Below are positions 16,405 through 24,788 of a stretch of 34,653 bases of DNA, piece after piece. The stretch covers positions 1-34,653 of the forward strand of contig NZ_CAMYWM010000013.1 in assembly GCF_947302755.1 (NCBI RefSeq), given 5' to 3'. Both the position numbers and the translations under genes were made by a program. Source of the DNA: an uncultured Anaerovibrio sp. GTDB lineage: Bacteria > Bacillota > Negativicutes > Selenomonadales > Selenomonadaceae. A model generated the notes under the pieces. It saw only the letters and a list, made by a program, of their open reading frames with translations. It searched no databases and had not been told where the DNA came from. Position 1 is the stretch's first letter, and the number at the start of each line of letters is the position of its first letter.

Positions 16405-16748
16405 GAGAGAGCCCCCTTCTTCCACGCATACCAGAGACCAATGGTTAATATCCCGACGAACACCAGCATTTCCACCAGGGCAAACAGCCCCAGCTGACTG
16501 TATTTTACAGCCCATGGATAAAGGAACACCGTCTCAACATCAAACAGCAAAAAAACAAGTGCATACATAAAATATCCTATATGAAACTGCACATTGTTTT
16601 TTCCAATGGTATTTACACCACATTCATAGGGAATATCCTTTTCATTGGTTGGCTGCTTAGGCTGAATTATATTGGCAATAATAATAGGTGCAATAGGAAA
16701 GCCCAAGGCCATAATGAAGAAAATTCCCAGTGTTGCATAACCATCCAT
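16395..16748 (-). CDS. nuoA: NADH-quinone oxidoreductase-like subunit A
   Basis: 117 residues, three membrane helices. Signature sequences are [10 protein letters not shown] in the first loop, with the conserved Cys, and [18 protein letters not shown] in the second helix. First gene of the operon; AAGGAGGGG precedes ATG 16748. The order A-B-C-D-H-I-J-K-L-M-N is the usual one with E, F and G missing. Confidence 0.96.
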   Translation of the reverse strand: MDGYATLGIFFIMALGFPIAPIIIANIIQPKQPTNEKDIPYECGVNTIGKNNVQFHIGYFMYALVFLLFDVETVFLYPWAVKYSQLGLFALVEMLVFVGILTIGLWYAWKKGALSWK

Positions 16749-16789
16749 AAAAACCCCTCCTTAAACCCCTATGTACGTTTTAACATAGA

Positions 16790-16800
16790 TGTACCGTACA
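16790..16800. promoter_or_regulatory. Palindrome in the nuo leader, possible operator
   Basis: TGTACCGTACA is a perfect 11-bp palindrome about 40 nt upstream of nuoA, next to a CTATGT/ACATAG inverted repeat (16769-16788). It lies downstream of the predicted promoter. It does not match the Rex or FNR consensus; the regulator, if any, is unknown. Confidence 0.3.
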
Positions 16801-16839
16801 GGTATTACATTTATGTTACATTAAACGCCATTAACAAAG

Positions 16840-16869
16840 AGTATAATATACCATTTGTAAACTTGTCAA
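16840..16869 (-). promoter_or_regulatory. Promoter of the nuo operon
   Basis: On the - strand TTGACA (16869-16864) and TATACT (16845-16840) are separated by 18 nt, a near-consensus vegetative promoter. It sits between the sigH terminator and nuoA and gives a leader of about 85 nt. Confidence 0.8.
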
Positions 16870-16912
16870 CAAAAAGACAAGCTTTAAATAATACCATAAC
16901 TAATATTTATAT

Positions 16913-16938
16913 AAAAAAAGAGGTGCATTCACTGCACC
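16913..16938 (-). terminator. Terminator overlapping the sigH stop codon
   Basis: On the - strand GGTGCA (16938-16933) and TGCACC (16927-16922) pair around a 5-nt loop that contains part of the TGA stop of sigH (16931-16929); a run of seven T residues follows (16919-16913). Confidence 0.85.
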
Positions 16939-17675
16939 CCTTCTCCTTTTTTAATCTCAGAAAAAATACGGCCTTTACGCTTTATTGTAGTAAGACCTTT
17001 GTATATAGTTCCAATATCTATTTCCTTGCCATTCATTTCCATATAACGCTCCAGCTTCCGTTTTACCCGCTGCAAGGCGTTATCAATGGACTTTACGTGG
17101 CGATCCAAATCCAGGGCTATTTCCTGATATGATTTACCATCCAGATAGGCCATAAGAACACACCATTCCAAATCAGAAAGAATGTCCTCCATCTTGGCCT
17201 CAATATCAATAAACTCCTCCCGGCTGATAACCAGCTCCTCAGGGTCAGTTACCTTGGCACCGGACAGCACATCCAACAATGTGCGGTCAGAGTCCTCATC
17301 ATAAATCGGTTTATTTAATGATATGTAGGAGTTAAGCGGTATATGCTTTTGCCGGGTAGCTGTTTTTATAGCAGTAATAATCTGCCTGGTAACACACAGC
17401 TCTGCAAAAGCCCTAAAGGAAGACAGCTTATCATTGCGGAAATCCCTGATAGCTTTGTACAGGCCAATCATGCCCTCCTGAATAATATCCTCCCTGTCGG
17501 CACCAATAAGAAAATACGATCTTGCCTTAGCTCTGACAAAATTTCTATATTTATTTATGAGATAATCCATGGCAATACCATCCTGATTATCCTGTATTTT
17601 TACAATGACATCCTCATCGGTAAGATCTATATAATCATCAAAGGATTCATCCCAGGTCAAAAAGCTATTTTCCAT
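16929..17675 (-). CDS. sigH: RNA polymerase sigma factor SigH
   Basis: 248 residues. Region 2 (YLINKYRNFVRAKARSYFLI, then GADREDIIQEGMIGLYKAIR) and region 4 (LSDLEWCVLMAYLDGKSYQE, then RHVKSIDNALQRVKRKLERY) are almost the textbook sequence of Spo0H/SigH from spore-forming Firmicutes. In Bacillus SigH drives early sporulation and competence genes. A 40-residue C-terminal tail after the usual end (GKEIDIGTIYKGLTTIKRKG) is longer than in Bacillus. ATG 17675 follows GGAGG; the codon before it in frame is TTG. It lies after the yacP-rlmB cluster as in other Firmicutes, but rpmG-secE-nusG do not follow. Confidence 0.93.
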   Translation of the reverse strand: MENSFLTWDESFDDYIDLTDEDVIVKIQDNQDGIAMDYLINKYRNFVRAKARSYFLIGADREDIIQEGMIGLYKAIRDFRNDKLSSFRAFAELCVTRQIITAIKTATRQKHIPLNSYISLNKPIYDEDSDRTLLDVLSGAKVTDPEELVISREEFIDIEAKMEDILSDLEWCVLMAYLDGKSYQEIALDLDRHVKSIDNALQRVKRKLERYMEMNGKEIDIGTIYKGLTTIKRKGRIFSEIKKGEGVQ

Positions 17676-17776
17676 CAAGCCCCTGCCTCCAAATAATTGT
17701 CAGACTGTTTTATATATTCTATGCACAGCCACAATACGATTATAACGCCCAGTAAAAAAATAATCAAGAGCTGCAA
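17675..17776 (-). CDS. Possible 33-residue membrane peptide coupled to sigH
   Basis: A short open frame from TTG 17776 ends with a TGA that overlaps the sigH ATG (TGATG). The peptide is strikingly hydrophobic (QLLIIFLLGVIIVLWLCIEY, then a charged KQSDNYLEAGA tail), consistent with one membrane helix. There is no ATG and no good ribosome site, and the open frame extends upstream to a TAG inside repeat copy B. It could be a chance reading. An overlapping alternative frame from ATG 17786 gives 28 non-hydrophobic residues. Confidence 0.3.
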   Translation of the reverse strand: MQLLIIFLLGVIIVLWLCIEYIKQSDNYLEAGA

Positions 17777-17820
17777 CCGTTCCCATAATTCACCTGTGCT
17801 TGTCCTATAAGAATATTTAT

Positions 17821-17943
17821 CCGATGCTAACGGGTGCTAAGACTCCCTCCTCTTAGGTGGGAGTAAAGCACCCGTAAAGCCCTGGGTAAAATTCAACTAA
17901 ATTCAGATGGAGTTAAAACTCCACCTGAATAAGTTATCATTTT
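17821..17943 (-). repeat. Dispersed two-hairpin repeat, copy B (full length)
   Basis: Read on the - strand, module 1 is TTCAGGTGGAG TTTTAA CTCCATCTGAA, an 11-bp hairpin with one G-T-type change, and module 2 is GGGTGCT...CTCCC...GGGAG...AGCACCC, a nested hairpin. Its first 19 bases (AAAATGATAACTTATTCAG) are identical to copy D. It lies between yacP and sigH. Confidence 0.7.
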
Positions 17944-17954
17944 ATTTGCGACTG

Positions 17955-18485
17955 TTATTTCATTTTCCTCATAGCATCCAATTTGGCCAAGGTATCAGGG
18001 TCAAGATGACTGCTGACCTCGTTGCGGGAAACCGGGAAAACATGTTTATCCAGATAGCCCTGCCGAAGCTCCTTCTTGGCCCGCTTCAGTATGCGATGAA
18101 ATTCCTTGGAGGGATGGCGATAGGCACCTGCACCTAAAATAACGGACTGCTCTGCTCCGTCAGAGGTTACTACATGAACCTCCCTGCCCATGCGAACATA
18201 ATCATAGGCATGGCGTTCAATATAGCTGTCAGCAGTTTCCCCCTTGCCGGTATATACCACTATAAAATGGTCATGAATTTTTTCCACATGCTCCTCACAA
18301 TCCGTAAAAAGAGCATCAAAAACCACCAGCATCTCATAGTGCTCATAGGCACCATATTCAGACAGCATACGGATAAGGGTATCTCTGGCCTCTGCCAGAT
18401 TGTTGCGCAGCTTCATAAGCTCCGGCCAGGAATTAATCACATTGTAGCCATCTACAAGATAGTATTCCCTTGGCTTTTTCCTCAT
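17955..18485 (-). CDS. yacP: NYN domain RNA-processing nuclease, YacP family
   Basis: 176 residues, single NYN (PIN-like) domain. The acidic site begins with YYLVDGYNVINSWPEL near residue 10; further acidic residues are in MLVVFDALFTD and VHVVTSDGAEQ. Bacillus Rae1/YacP cleaves mRNA on the ribosome A site. ATG 18485 lies 5 nt after the rlmB stop with AGGGGC as ribosome site. Part of the mrnC-rlmB-yacP-sigH block known from many Firmicutes. Confidence 0.9.
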   Translation of the reverse strand: MRKKPREYYLVDGYNVINSWPELMKLRNNLAEARDTLIRMLSEYGAYEHYEMLVVFDALFTDCEEHVEKIHDHFIVVYTGKGETADSYIERHAYDYVRMGREVHVVTSDGAEQSVILGAGAYRHPSKEFHRILKRAKKELRQGYLDKHVFPVSRNEVSSHLDPDTLAKLDAMRKMK

Positions 18486-18490
18486 AATAA

Positions 18491-19396
18491 TTAGCCCCTT
18501 TGAATTCTCTGCTTCATGGCCTCATACATCAGAATAGAACCAGCCACAGAGGCATTGAGGGAATTGATCTTCCCCATCATCGGAATACGTACGACAAAAT
18601 CGCACTGCTCCTTTACCAGGCGGCCCACGCCATGGCCCTCACTGCCCACAATCAACAGTAGGGGGCCTGTCATATCCGCCTCATAATAATCGGTACCATC
18701 CATATCAGCCGCCGCTACCCAAAGGCCTTCATCCTTCAGGCGGCGAATGGTCTGAACCATATTGCCGATACGGGCCACAGGCACATATTCCACGGCCCCG
18801 GCTGAGGTTTTGGCCACCGTGGCCGACAATGGCACACTGCGCCGTTTGGGAATAAGCACCCCATGGACCCCTGCCGCATCGGCAGTACGCAGCAATGCCC
18901 CTAAATTATGGGGATCCTCCAGCTCATCCAACAGCAGGATAAAGGGTGGTTCCTTCTTCTCCCGGGCAATATTTAAAATGTCCTCCAGCTCCACATACTG
19001 AACCGGTGCCACCTGGGCCAATACACCTTGATGGCGTATTCCCCGGGCCATGGAGTCAATTTTACTGCGCTCCATATACATTATATTTACGCCCTTTTCC
19101 TTGGCCAGAGCAATGATTTCTTTAATGGAGCCCTCATTGCTGCCATTGGCCACCAGGATTTTATTGACACTGCGCTTTCCCTTCAGGGCCTCCATTACAG
19201 CATTACGGCCTGCCACCATATCCTCAGGTAATTCATCGGTCTCCCATGGAGAGGCCTTGTGCATTTTTTCCCCGGTGCGGCGGTCGAACTGCAGTCCCTT
19301 GTTCTTTACCATATATTCCGGCTTGCTGCCCCGGTGTTCCCTTAGGGCAGTCCCCCGCTTATCCGACTTTTCTTCGGCCTTTCTTCTATAGTCCAT
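18491..19396 (-). CDS. rlmB: 23S rRNA (guanosine-2'-O-)-methyltransferase RlmB
   Basis: 301 residues. A basic, low-complexity N-terminus of about 50 residues precedes the SpoU substrate-binding domain (MVAGRNAVMEALKGKRSVNK) and the SPOUT methyltransferase domain, whose knot motifs are LLDELEDPHNLGALLRTADA, LIVGSEGHGVGRLV and INSLNASVAGSILMYE. It methylates G2251 of 23S rRNA (E. coli numbering) by family knowledge. One base separates its ATG from the thyX stop. The N-terminal extension is likely disordered and RNA-binding. Confidence 0.92.
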   Translation of the reverse strand: MDYRRKAEEKSDKRGTALREHRGSKPEYMVKNKGLQFDRRTGEKMHKASPWETDELPEDMVAGRNAVMEALKGKRSVNKILVANGSNEGSIKEIIALAKEKGVNIMYMERSKIDSMARGIRHQGVLAQVAPVQYVELEDILNIAREKKEPPFILLLDELEDPHNLGALLRTADAAGVHGVLIPKRRSVPLSATVAKTSAGAVEYVPVARIGNMVQTIRRLKDEGLWVAAADMDGTDYYEADMTGPLLLIVGSEGHGVGRLVKEQCDFVVRIPMMGKINSLNASVAGSILMYEAMKQRIQRG

Positions 19397-19397
19397 A

Positions 19398-20087
19398 TCA
19401 GTCTTCTCTCATCTTTATCATTTCTGCAAATTTACCACAGGTCATGGCCCCTTCCGGGCAGTGGCCCGTAGCCACACAGGAGGCCCCGGCGTTTTTAAAT
19501 AAGAGTGGTGCCACCTCCTTGGCCTGCTCCAGCATCCTGTAGGCCAGCTCCCGGATTTCCCACTGTGCCCGATTGCAGCACCGCAAATTAAAGAAATGCA
19601 TTAAGGAACGGGCATTCATGGTAACCACGATTTTGGTTTCCGTGGCATTGGCCAGCACATAACGGGCATCCTCTTTGGGTATCCCCATATCAGCCAGCTC
19701 GTTATACGCCCTTTGAATATCCTCCATAAGAGATTGGAATTTTTCCTTGGCCTCCGGCTTTTCGGCAATGCTTGGCGGCAATATATACTCAAAATCATGC
19801 TCCGCCACATAACGCTGGGACTGTTGGCTGTAAGAGGCCAGGCGATGGCGCACCAGCTGATGGGTAAGTACCCGTGATACCCCTTCTATGCCGAAGGTAA
19901 AGGACACATGCTCCATGGTGGAGGCATGACCCATTTGTACAATCTTGGTCAAAAGCTTCTCCACCTGCTCATCAGTCATACCCTCCGCCAGCTCCTCTGC
20001 GCCGGAGGCCGAATAACATAACCGGGCCGACATGGCAACCACCCGCTCCGGCTCCGGAGTATGCTCCAACAATTTAACTTTAATCAT
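19398..20087 (-). CDS. thyX: FAD-dependent thymidylate synthase ThyX
   Basis: 229 residues. The ThyX motif [14 protein letters not shown] is at 80-93, and [13 protein letters not shown] provides flavin-site residues. It makes dTMP from dUMP using methylene-tetrahydrofolate, NADPH and FAD, independent of ThyA. GGAGAG precedes ATG 20087. It sits inside the cysS-mrnC-rlmB block, where Bacillus has no thyX, and is followed within one base by rlmB, so it is part of the operon. Confidence 0.95.
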   Translation of the reverse strand: MIKVKLLEHTPEPERVVAMSARLCYSASGAEELAEGMTDEQVEKLLTKIVQMGHASTMEHVSFTFGIEGVSRVLTHQLVRHRLASYSQQSQRYVAEHDFEYILPPSIAEKPEAKEKFQSLMEDIQRAYNELADMGIPKEDARYVLANATETKIVVTMNARSLMHFFNLRCCNRAQWEIRELAYRMLEQAKEVAPLLFKNAGASCVATGHCPEGAMTCGKFAEMIKMRED

Positions 20088-20119
20088 ATTTACTCTCCGT
20101 TAATCTATAAACAACCAAT

Positions 20120-20608
20120 CTATTTCTTGTTTGATATTTCATCCATCATGGCTCTGGAAATAATTTTAAAGGACTCCTCCGCCAGCTCATATAGGCGTTC
20201 GTTCCTTTCCAGGAGATACAAATAGCCCAATAAGGCCTCAAAGCCGGTACTGGAATGGTATTGAGCCACGCTGGCACTTCGTGGGGCGTGGCTCTTGGCA
20301 TTACGCCCCCGCTTATATACAGCCTTTTCCTCTTCGGTAAGCATATGCTCAATACCGCGATAGGCCCTGTCCTGCCACACTGCCGACACTATCTGGGCAC
20401 TGAATTGGTGCAGCACCTGAACCTTGCTTTGCTCATAGGAAAGAATTCTTCCCCGCACAAACAGATGAAAATAGGCATCCCCTATATAAGCCAGCACCAA
20501 TGGATGGAGACTCTTTGGATCCACTGACTCGTACCGTTGAAGAATCCCTCCTGCACCATCCTCCACAAACATCATATCAACAAGCTTTTGTAAATGCTCA
20601 AATGTCAT
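20120..20608 (-). CDS. mrnC: Mini-ribonuclease III
   Basis: 162 residues, a stand-alone RNase III catalytic domain with no double-stranded RNA-binding domain, which defines MrnC. The first catalytic motif is LAYIGDAYFHLFVRG, the second is STGFEALLGYLYLLER with the metal-binding Glu. It matures 23S rRNA ends in Bacillus. It starts 3 nt after cysS; the ribosome site (GGAAG in the cysS end) is weak, consistent with coupled translation. Confidence 0.93.
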   Translation of the reverse strand: MTFEHLQKLVDMMFVEDGAGGILQRYESVDPKSLHPLVLAYIGDAYFHLFVRGRILSYEQSKVQVLHQFSAQIVSAVWQDRAYRGIEHMLTEEEKAVYKRGRNAKSHAPRSASVAQYHSSTGFEALLGYLYLLERNERLYELAEESFKIISRAMMDEISNKK

Positions 20609-20611
20609 AGG

Positions 20612-22051
20612 CTACGCTTTCTTCCACTTGGTTCCGGAGGCAGAATCCTCCAAAATAATCCCCTCTGCCTTTAAGCTGTCCCGAATTTCATCGGCTCTGG
20701 CCCAATTCTTGTTTTTCTTTGCCTCAGCCCGTTCAGCAATCAAGGCCTCAATTTTCTCCGGGGAAATTCCCTCTCCATCAGCGGCAGCCGGCATTTCCAG
20801 GGAGCCTTCAAAGATACCTATAACCTCCGCCATTTCCTTGTAGGCCTCCATCAGCTTCCCAAAATGCACCTTATCAAAAGCCGTTCCCTTATTAATTACA
20901 TTATTGGCATAGGTATTGATTTCCTTGGAAAGGGTAAACATATAGCCAATGGCCAGTGCCGTATTAAAATCATCATCCATGGCTTCATAAAAATAATCCA
21001 TCGACTTGGCGGCAATTTCCTCCAGCTGGGTATCCTTTTCTGTATTGCCCGGACGCTCCAATACCTCGTTGCCCAGGTCAAAGGCCTTCTTCAGGCGCAA
21101 CAGGCCTGCCTGGGCCTCCTTAATCCGTTCCTCACTGAAATCCAACGGACTTCTGTAGTGGGTACGCAGAATAAAGAAGCGTACCACCTCCCCCGGATAC
21201 TGCTTCAAAATATCCGGCACAGTAATGAAGTTATTCAAGGACTTACTCATTTTTTCATTGTCAATGGTAATGAAGCCATTATGGAGCCAATATTGGGCAA
21301 AGCTGTTGTAATCCCCGCAGCAGCACTGGGACTGGGCAATTTCATTTTCATGATGTGGGAAAATCAGGTCACTGCCGCCCCCATGAAAATCAAAGGTCTC
21401 ACCCAAATACTTCAGGGACATGGTGGAGCATTCAATATGCCAGCCCGGACGTCCCTTTCCCCAAGGGCTATCCCAATATGGTTCCCCCGGCTTGGCGGAT
21501 TTCCACAGGGCAAAGTCCATTGGATTTTCCTTGCGGGTATCCACCTCCACCCGGGCACCTGCCTGCATATCCTCCAGCTTACGGCCGGACAGCTTGCCAT
21601 ATTCAGGGAATTTTTCCACGCTGAAATAAACATCCCCATCTACCACATAACCAAAGCCATTATCAATAATCCGCTGAACCATATTAATAATATCCGGTAT
21701 ATGCTCTGTAACCTTCGGATAAAGGTCAGCCCTTTGAACATTAAGGGCATCTATAGACTGAAAATAGCCTTCAATATAACGCTCCGTTATCGTCTCCCAG
21801 GAAACGCCCTCACTGTTGGCCGCCTTAATAATCTTATCATCCATATCCGTAAAATTCTGAATATGCTTAACCTCAAAGCCGCGGTTTTTCAGATAGCGCT
21901 TAATTACATCCCAGGTAACAAAGGGACGGGCATTGCCGATATGGGGATAATTATACGGGGTGACACCACAAACATACATTCCCACCTTGCCGGGCTCCTG
22001 TGGCACAAATTCTTCTTTTTTCCTTGTCAGGGTATTATAAACCTTCAACAT
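20612..22051 (-). CDS. cysS: Cysteinyl-tRNA synthetase
   Basis: 479 residues, class I enzyme. The HIGH motif is PHIGN at 36-40, preceded by zinc ligand Cys28; other zinc ligands are in WHIECS and HHENE. KMSKS appears literally near residue 266 and is followed by the anticodon-binding helices. Length is normal. AGGAG lies 12 nt before ATG 22051, slightly far. No T-box leader fits in the short gap to ispF. A large open frame lies on the opposite strand but is only a shadow. Confidence 0.97.
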   Translation of the reverse strand: MLKVYNTLTRKKEEFVPQEPGKVGMYVCGVTPYNYPHIGNARPFVTWDVIKRYLKNRGFEVKHIQNFTDMDDKIIKAANSEGVSWETITERYIEGYFQSIDALNVQRADLYPKVTEHIPDIINMVQRIIDNGFGYVVDGDVYFSVEKFPEYGKLSGRKLEDMQAGARVEVDTRKENPMDFALWKSAKPGEPYWDSPWGKGRPGWHIECSTMSLKYLGETFDFHGGGSDLIFPHHENEIAQSQCCCGDYNSFAQYWLHNGFITIDNEKMSKSLNNFITVPDILKQYPGEVVRFFILRTHYRSPLDFSEERIKEAQAGLLRLKKAFDLGNEVLERPGNTEKDTQLEEIAAKSMDYFYEAMDDDFNTALAIGYMFTLSKEINTYANNVINKGTAFDKVHFGKLMEAYKEMAEVIGIFEGSLEMPAAADGEGISPEKIEALIAERAEAKKNKNWARADEIRDSLKAEGIILEDSASGTKWKKA

Positions 22052-22124
22052 AATTATTTTATGCTCCTTTTTATGATACTAACGAGTGCTTCACCGGAAA
22101 AACCGTATGAGATATATCATATCA

Positions 22125-22598
22125 TCAGCCCTCAATTCCTGCAACTGCATAGCTGGAAATCCCCTGGCCGTTACCGGTAAACCCTAAATGCTCCTCCGTG
22201 GTGGCCTTCACATTTATCCGGTCCACCTCAACCCTTAAGGCCCTGGCAATATTTTCCCGCATCTGGGGGATATGGGGCAGCATCTTGGGACGCTGGGCAA
22301 CGATGGTGGCATCCACATTGCCCACCGTATAGCCCTTTTCCGACAGGAGGTTTCCCACATGCTCCAGCAATATCATACTGGATATTCCCTTGTAGCGGTC
22401 ATCCGTATCGGGAAAATGCTTGCCAATATCCCCTAGGGCCGCTGCCCCCAGCAGGGCATCGGCAATGGCGTGAAGCAGCACATCCGCATCTGAATGGCCC
22501 AGCAGCCCCTTTTCAAAGGGAATATCCACACCGCCAATAATCAGCCTTCTGTCCTCAGCCAACTGATGAACATCATAGCCCATACCAAATCTTGTCAT
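22125..22598 (-). CDS. ispF: 2-C-methyl-D-erythritol 2,4-cyclodiphosphate synthase
   Basis: 157 residues. Metal ligands are in GYDVHQL (Asp and His) and the substrate site in [20 protein letters not shown]; the C-terminal [15 protein letters not shown] is typical. IspF closes the cyclodiphosphate ring in the MEP isoprenoid pathway. ATG 22598 overlaps the ispD stop (ATGA) with AGGAG upstream; an in-frame upstream codon at 22622 would lie within ispD and lacks a site. IspD and IspF are separate, not fused. Confidence 0.96.
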   Translation of the reverse strand: MTRFGMGYDVHQLAEDRRLIIGGVDIPFEKGLLGHSDADVLLHAIADALLGAAALGDIGKHFPDTDDRYKGISSMILLEHVGNLLSEKGYTVGNVDATIVAQRPKMLPHIPQMRENIARALRVEVDRINVKATTEEHLGFTGNGQGISSYAVAGIEG

Positions 22599-23368
22599 AT
22601 TGTGTTCTCCTTTTGCCAACAATCATATATCAACCTATTTATTTCAGCCATAGCCTGACTGTTCTGCTCAATGAGCGGGCTATTCCCCTGGTTTTGTATA
22701 AAGGCTTCACCTATAAGGATATCCTCAGGGGTTGTAATTTTTATATTTCTGTAGTCGCTCTCCACTATATGTACCCGGTGCCCTGTACGCTCCACCAGAC
22801 TGGCATCATCAGTGCCAAGGAACCCGTCCCTTTGGGCCATGTCATTGGCTTCAAGCAATATCTGCCGGCTAAAGCCCTGGGGCGTTTGTATCTCCCACAG
22901 GGAGGAACGGGCCGGGGTATCTACCACTACCCCCTCATCGTCACATACCTTTATGGTATTCTTGGCTGCCACGGCGGCAATGGCTCCACCATACTGCTTA
23001 GCCGCCCTGATTACAGCTGTTATTGTCCCTTCACTTACAAAGGGCCGGGCCGCATCATGGACCAGAATAATATCATCGGCCCTGCCATCAATGCTGTTTA
23101 TGCCATTTAGTACGGAATACTGGCGTTCACTGCCACCGGCCACCACCTTGTAGGGCTTCAGCCCGGTAAGCCTGCCCAATATGGAGGTGACAAACTCCAC
23201 CTCGCCAGCAGCCACCACCACCACCAGCTGGTCAACACCTTCACAGCCGGAATACTGCAGCAGGGTTCTCAGGAGAATTGGGACCCCTCCCAAGGACATA
23301 AAAATCTTATTCATGCCGGCCTGCATTCTGCTTCCCTTCCCTGCAGCAGGAAAAATCACTGTAACCAT
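22595..23368 (-). CDS. ispD: 2-C-methyl-D-erythritol 4-phosphate cytidylyltransferase
   Basis: 257 residues. Nucleotide-binding loop [20 protein letters not shown] at 7-26, [14 protein letters not shown] and [12 protein letters not shown] complete the cytidylyltransferase signature. It makes CDP-methylerythritol in the MEP pathway. GGGGGAG precedes ATG 23368. The C-terminus extends about 20 residues past the usual end ([19 protein letters not shown]), which may just reflect the overlap with ispF. A terminator-like hairpin lies 35 nt upstream. Confidence 0.95.
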   Translation of the reverse strand: MVTVIFPAAGKGSRMQAGMNKIFMSLGGVPILLRTLLQYSGCEGVDQLVVVVAAGEVEFVTSILGRLTGLKPYKVVAGGSERQYSVLNGINSIDGRADDIILVHDAARPFVSEGTITAVIRAAKQYGGAIAAVAAKNTIKVCDDEGVVVDTPARSSLWEIQTPQGFSRQILLEANDMAQRDGFLGTDDASLVERTGHRVHIVESDYRNIKITTPEDILIGEAFIQNQGNSPLIEQNSQAMAEINRLIYDCWQKENTI

Positions 23369-23399
23369 CGGATCTCCCCCAAAACATCAACAATATCAG

Positions 23400-23421
23400 A
23401 AAAGGGCTCCCCGGGGAGCCC
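23400..23421 (-). terminator. Terminator or attenuator between the PIN/TRAM gene and ispD
   Basis: GGGCTCCCCGGGGAGCCC (23404-23421) is a perfect 18-bp palindrome followed on the - strand by TTTTC. It separates the PIN/TRAM gene from the ispD-ispF-cysS block. Confidence 0.75.
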
Positions 23422-23446
23422 CAAACATTAACCTCCAAAGGCCAGT

Positions 23447-24616
23447 CTATACTACCGGCTTGGCAAAAATCATCCGGCCGGCCGCTGTCTGCAGAGCGGA
23501 GGTAACCTCCACCGTTATACTTGCATTAATAAAGCGACGGCCATTCTCCACCACAATCATTGTGCCATCCTCCAGATATGCCACTCCCTGGCCCTGCTCC
23601 TTGCCTTCCCTGACGATCTGTACCTGCATACTCTCACCGGGAATGGCCACAGGCTTGATGGCATTGGCCAATTCATTGATATTGAGTACCGGAACACCCC
23701 GCAACTCAGCCACCTTATTGAGATTGTAATCGTTGGTAATAATCTTCCCGCCAGTGAGCTGTCCCAGCTGAACCAGCTTGGAATCCACCTCGGAGATATC
23801 ATCAAAATCGTGATTTACAATCTCCACCTGGGAGCCAAATTCATTTTGCAGCTGCTGCAGAATATCCAGTCCACGCCTTCCACGAACCCGCTTCAGGGAA
23901 TCAGACATATCAGCAATATGCTGTAATTCCTCCAAAACAAACACCGGTATCAGCAGCTTTCCATCAATAAAGCCTGTACGGCAAATATCGGCTATACGTC
24001 CATCAATAATTACACTGGTATCAAGCAGCTTGCAGGGTGTATTCGAGGAAGCAAGCTCTTTGATGTGGTCAATATCTGCGCCACCACCCTTTTTCTTGGG
24101 TTTGGAGGACTCCACATGCTGACTTGATTCCCGAAATAACCGTGGCAGCATGCCAATAAGATCACCCAATTCCTTCTGCTTGCGAATAACAATATGAATA
24201 CCCAGATAGCCAAATACAATACTAAATATCACGGGAATATAATCTCCCACAACCGGGATTTTGGAAAAAGCTACACCTAATAAATTAGCAATTATAAGTC
24301 CTATTGCCAGGCCAATCAAGCCAGCTATAACATCATGCAGCGGCATTTTGTTCAACTGCCCCTCAACCCAGACTGAAAATCTCTTAAGCTTGGAAGCAAA
24401 AAAGGGTGATGTGGCATAACCAAGGGCAGCACCTGCTGAAATGCCCAATACCAAAAAAATCAAATGGGCGGCCGTCAGCTTAAACAAGCCCAGCTCGCTG
24501 TTCAAAACCTCGGTACTTATAAGCTCCGTCAAAAACGGGCTGGCAATGTGCATTGCAATGCCGCCAATTATGGCCAGCAGTGCCACAACAAATACTCTTA
24601 AAACCTTCTCCAGCAT
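23447..24616 (-). CDS. Membrane-anchored PIN/TRAM domain protein (YacL family)
   Basis: 389 residues. Four hydrophobic helices occupy about 1-150, then a PIN nuclease domain (LLDTSVIIDGRIADICRTGF to LRGVPVLNINELANAIKP) with the acidic residues Asp, Asp, Asp present, and a C-terminal TRAM RNA-binding domain (IPGESMQVQIVREGKEQGQG). Function is not well established; it may be an RNase or toxin-like nuclease held at the membrane. ATG 24616 follows GGGAGGTG; a reading to 24640 starts within this site. Neighbours carD and ispD match the usual Firmicutes order. Confidence 0.9.
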   Translation of the reverse strand: MLEKVLRVFVVALLAIIGGIAMHIASPFLTELISTEVLNSELGLFKLTAAHLIFLVLGISAGAALGYATSPFFASKLKRFSVWVEGQLNKMPLHDVIAGLIGLAIGLIIANLLGVAFSKIPVVGDYIPVIFSIVFGYLGIHIVIRKQKELGDLIGMLPRLFRESSQHVESSKPKKKGGGADIDHIKELASSNTPCKLLDTSVIIDGRIADICRTGFIDGKLLIPVFVLEELQHIADMSDSLKRVRGRRGLDILQQLQNEFGSQVEIVNHDFDDISEVDSKLVQLGQLTGGKIITNDYNLNKVAELRGVPVLNINELANAIKPVAIPGESMQVQIVREGKEQGQGVAYLEDGTMIVVENGRRFINASITVEVTSALQTAAGRMIFAKPVV

Positions 24617-24643
24617 ATATATCACCTCCCTTCCCGGCATGGA

Positions 24644-24682
24644 GACTTATTCAGGTGGAAGCTTAAGCTCCATATGGATTTT
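24644..24682 (+). repeat. Dispersed repeat, copy C (first module only, degraded)
   Basis: GACTTATTCAGGTGGAAG followed by CTTAAGCTCCATATGGATTT matches module 1 of copies B and D. It lies just upstream of the PIN/TRAM gene. The stem keeps GGTGGA/TCCATAT partial pairing around AGCTTAAGCT. Confidence 0.5.
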
Positions 24683-24788
24683 GTGTACCTTTGCCCATTA
24701 ACATGGGCTAAAATGAAAAGTGGCTGCTATACCATGACCAAACAGCTATGGCAGTGCAGCCTAAACCCATTCCATTGCAATATCAAAA

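Noticed and set aside
20864-22180. 438-residue open frame on the + strand opposite cysS
   Set aside because: It lies antisense to the well-supported cysS, has no ribosome site and no family resemblance; it is a codon-usage shadow.
22125-23368. Fused bifunctional IspDF enzyme
   Set aside because: The two frames are distinct, with a clear ATGA overlap and separate ribosome site for ispF.
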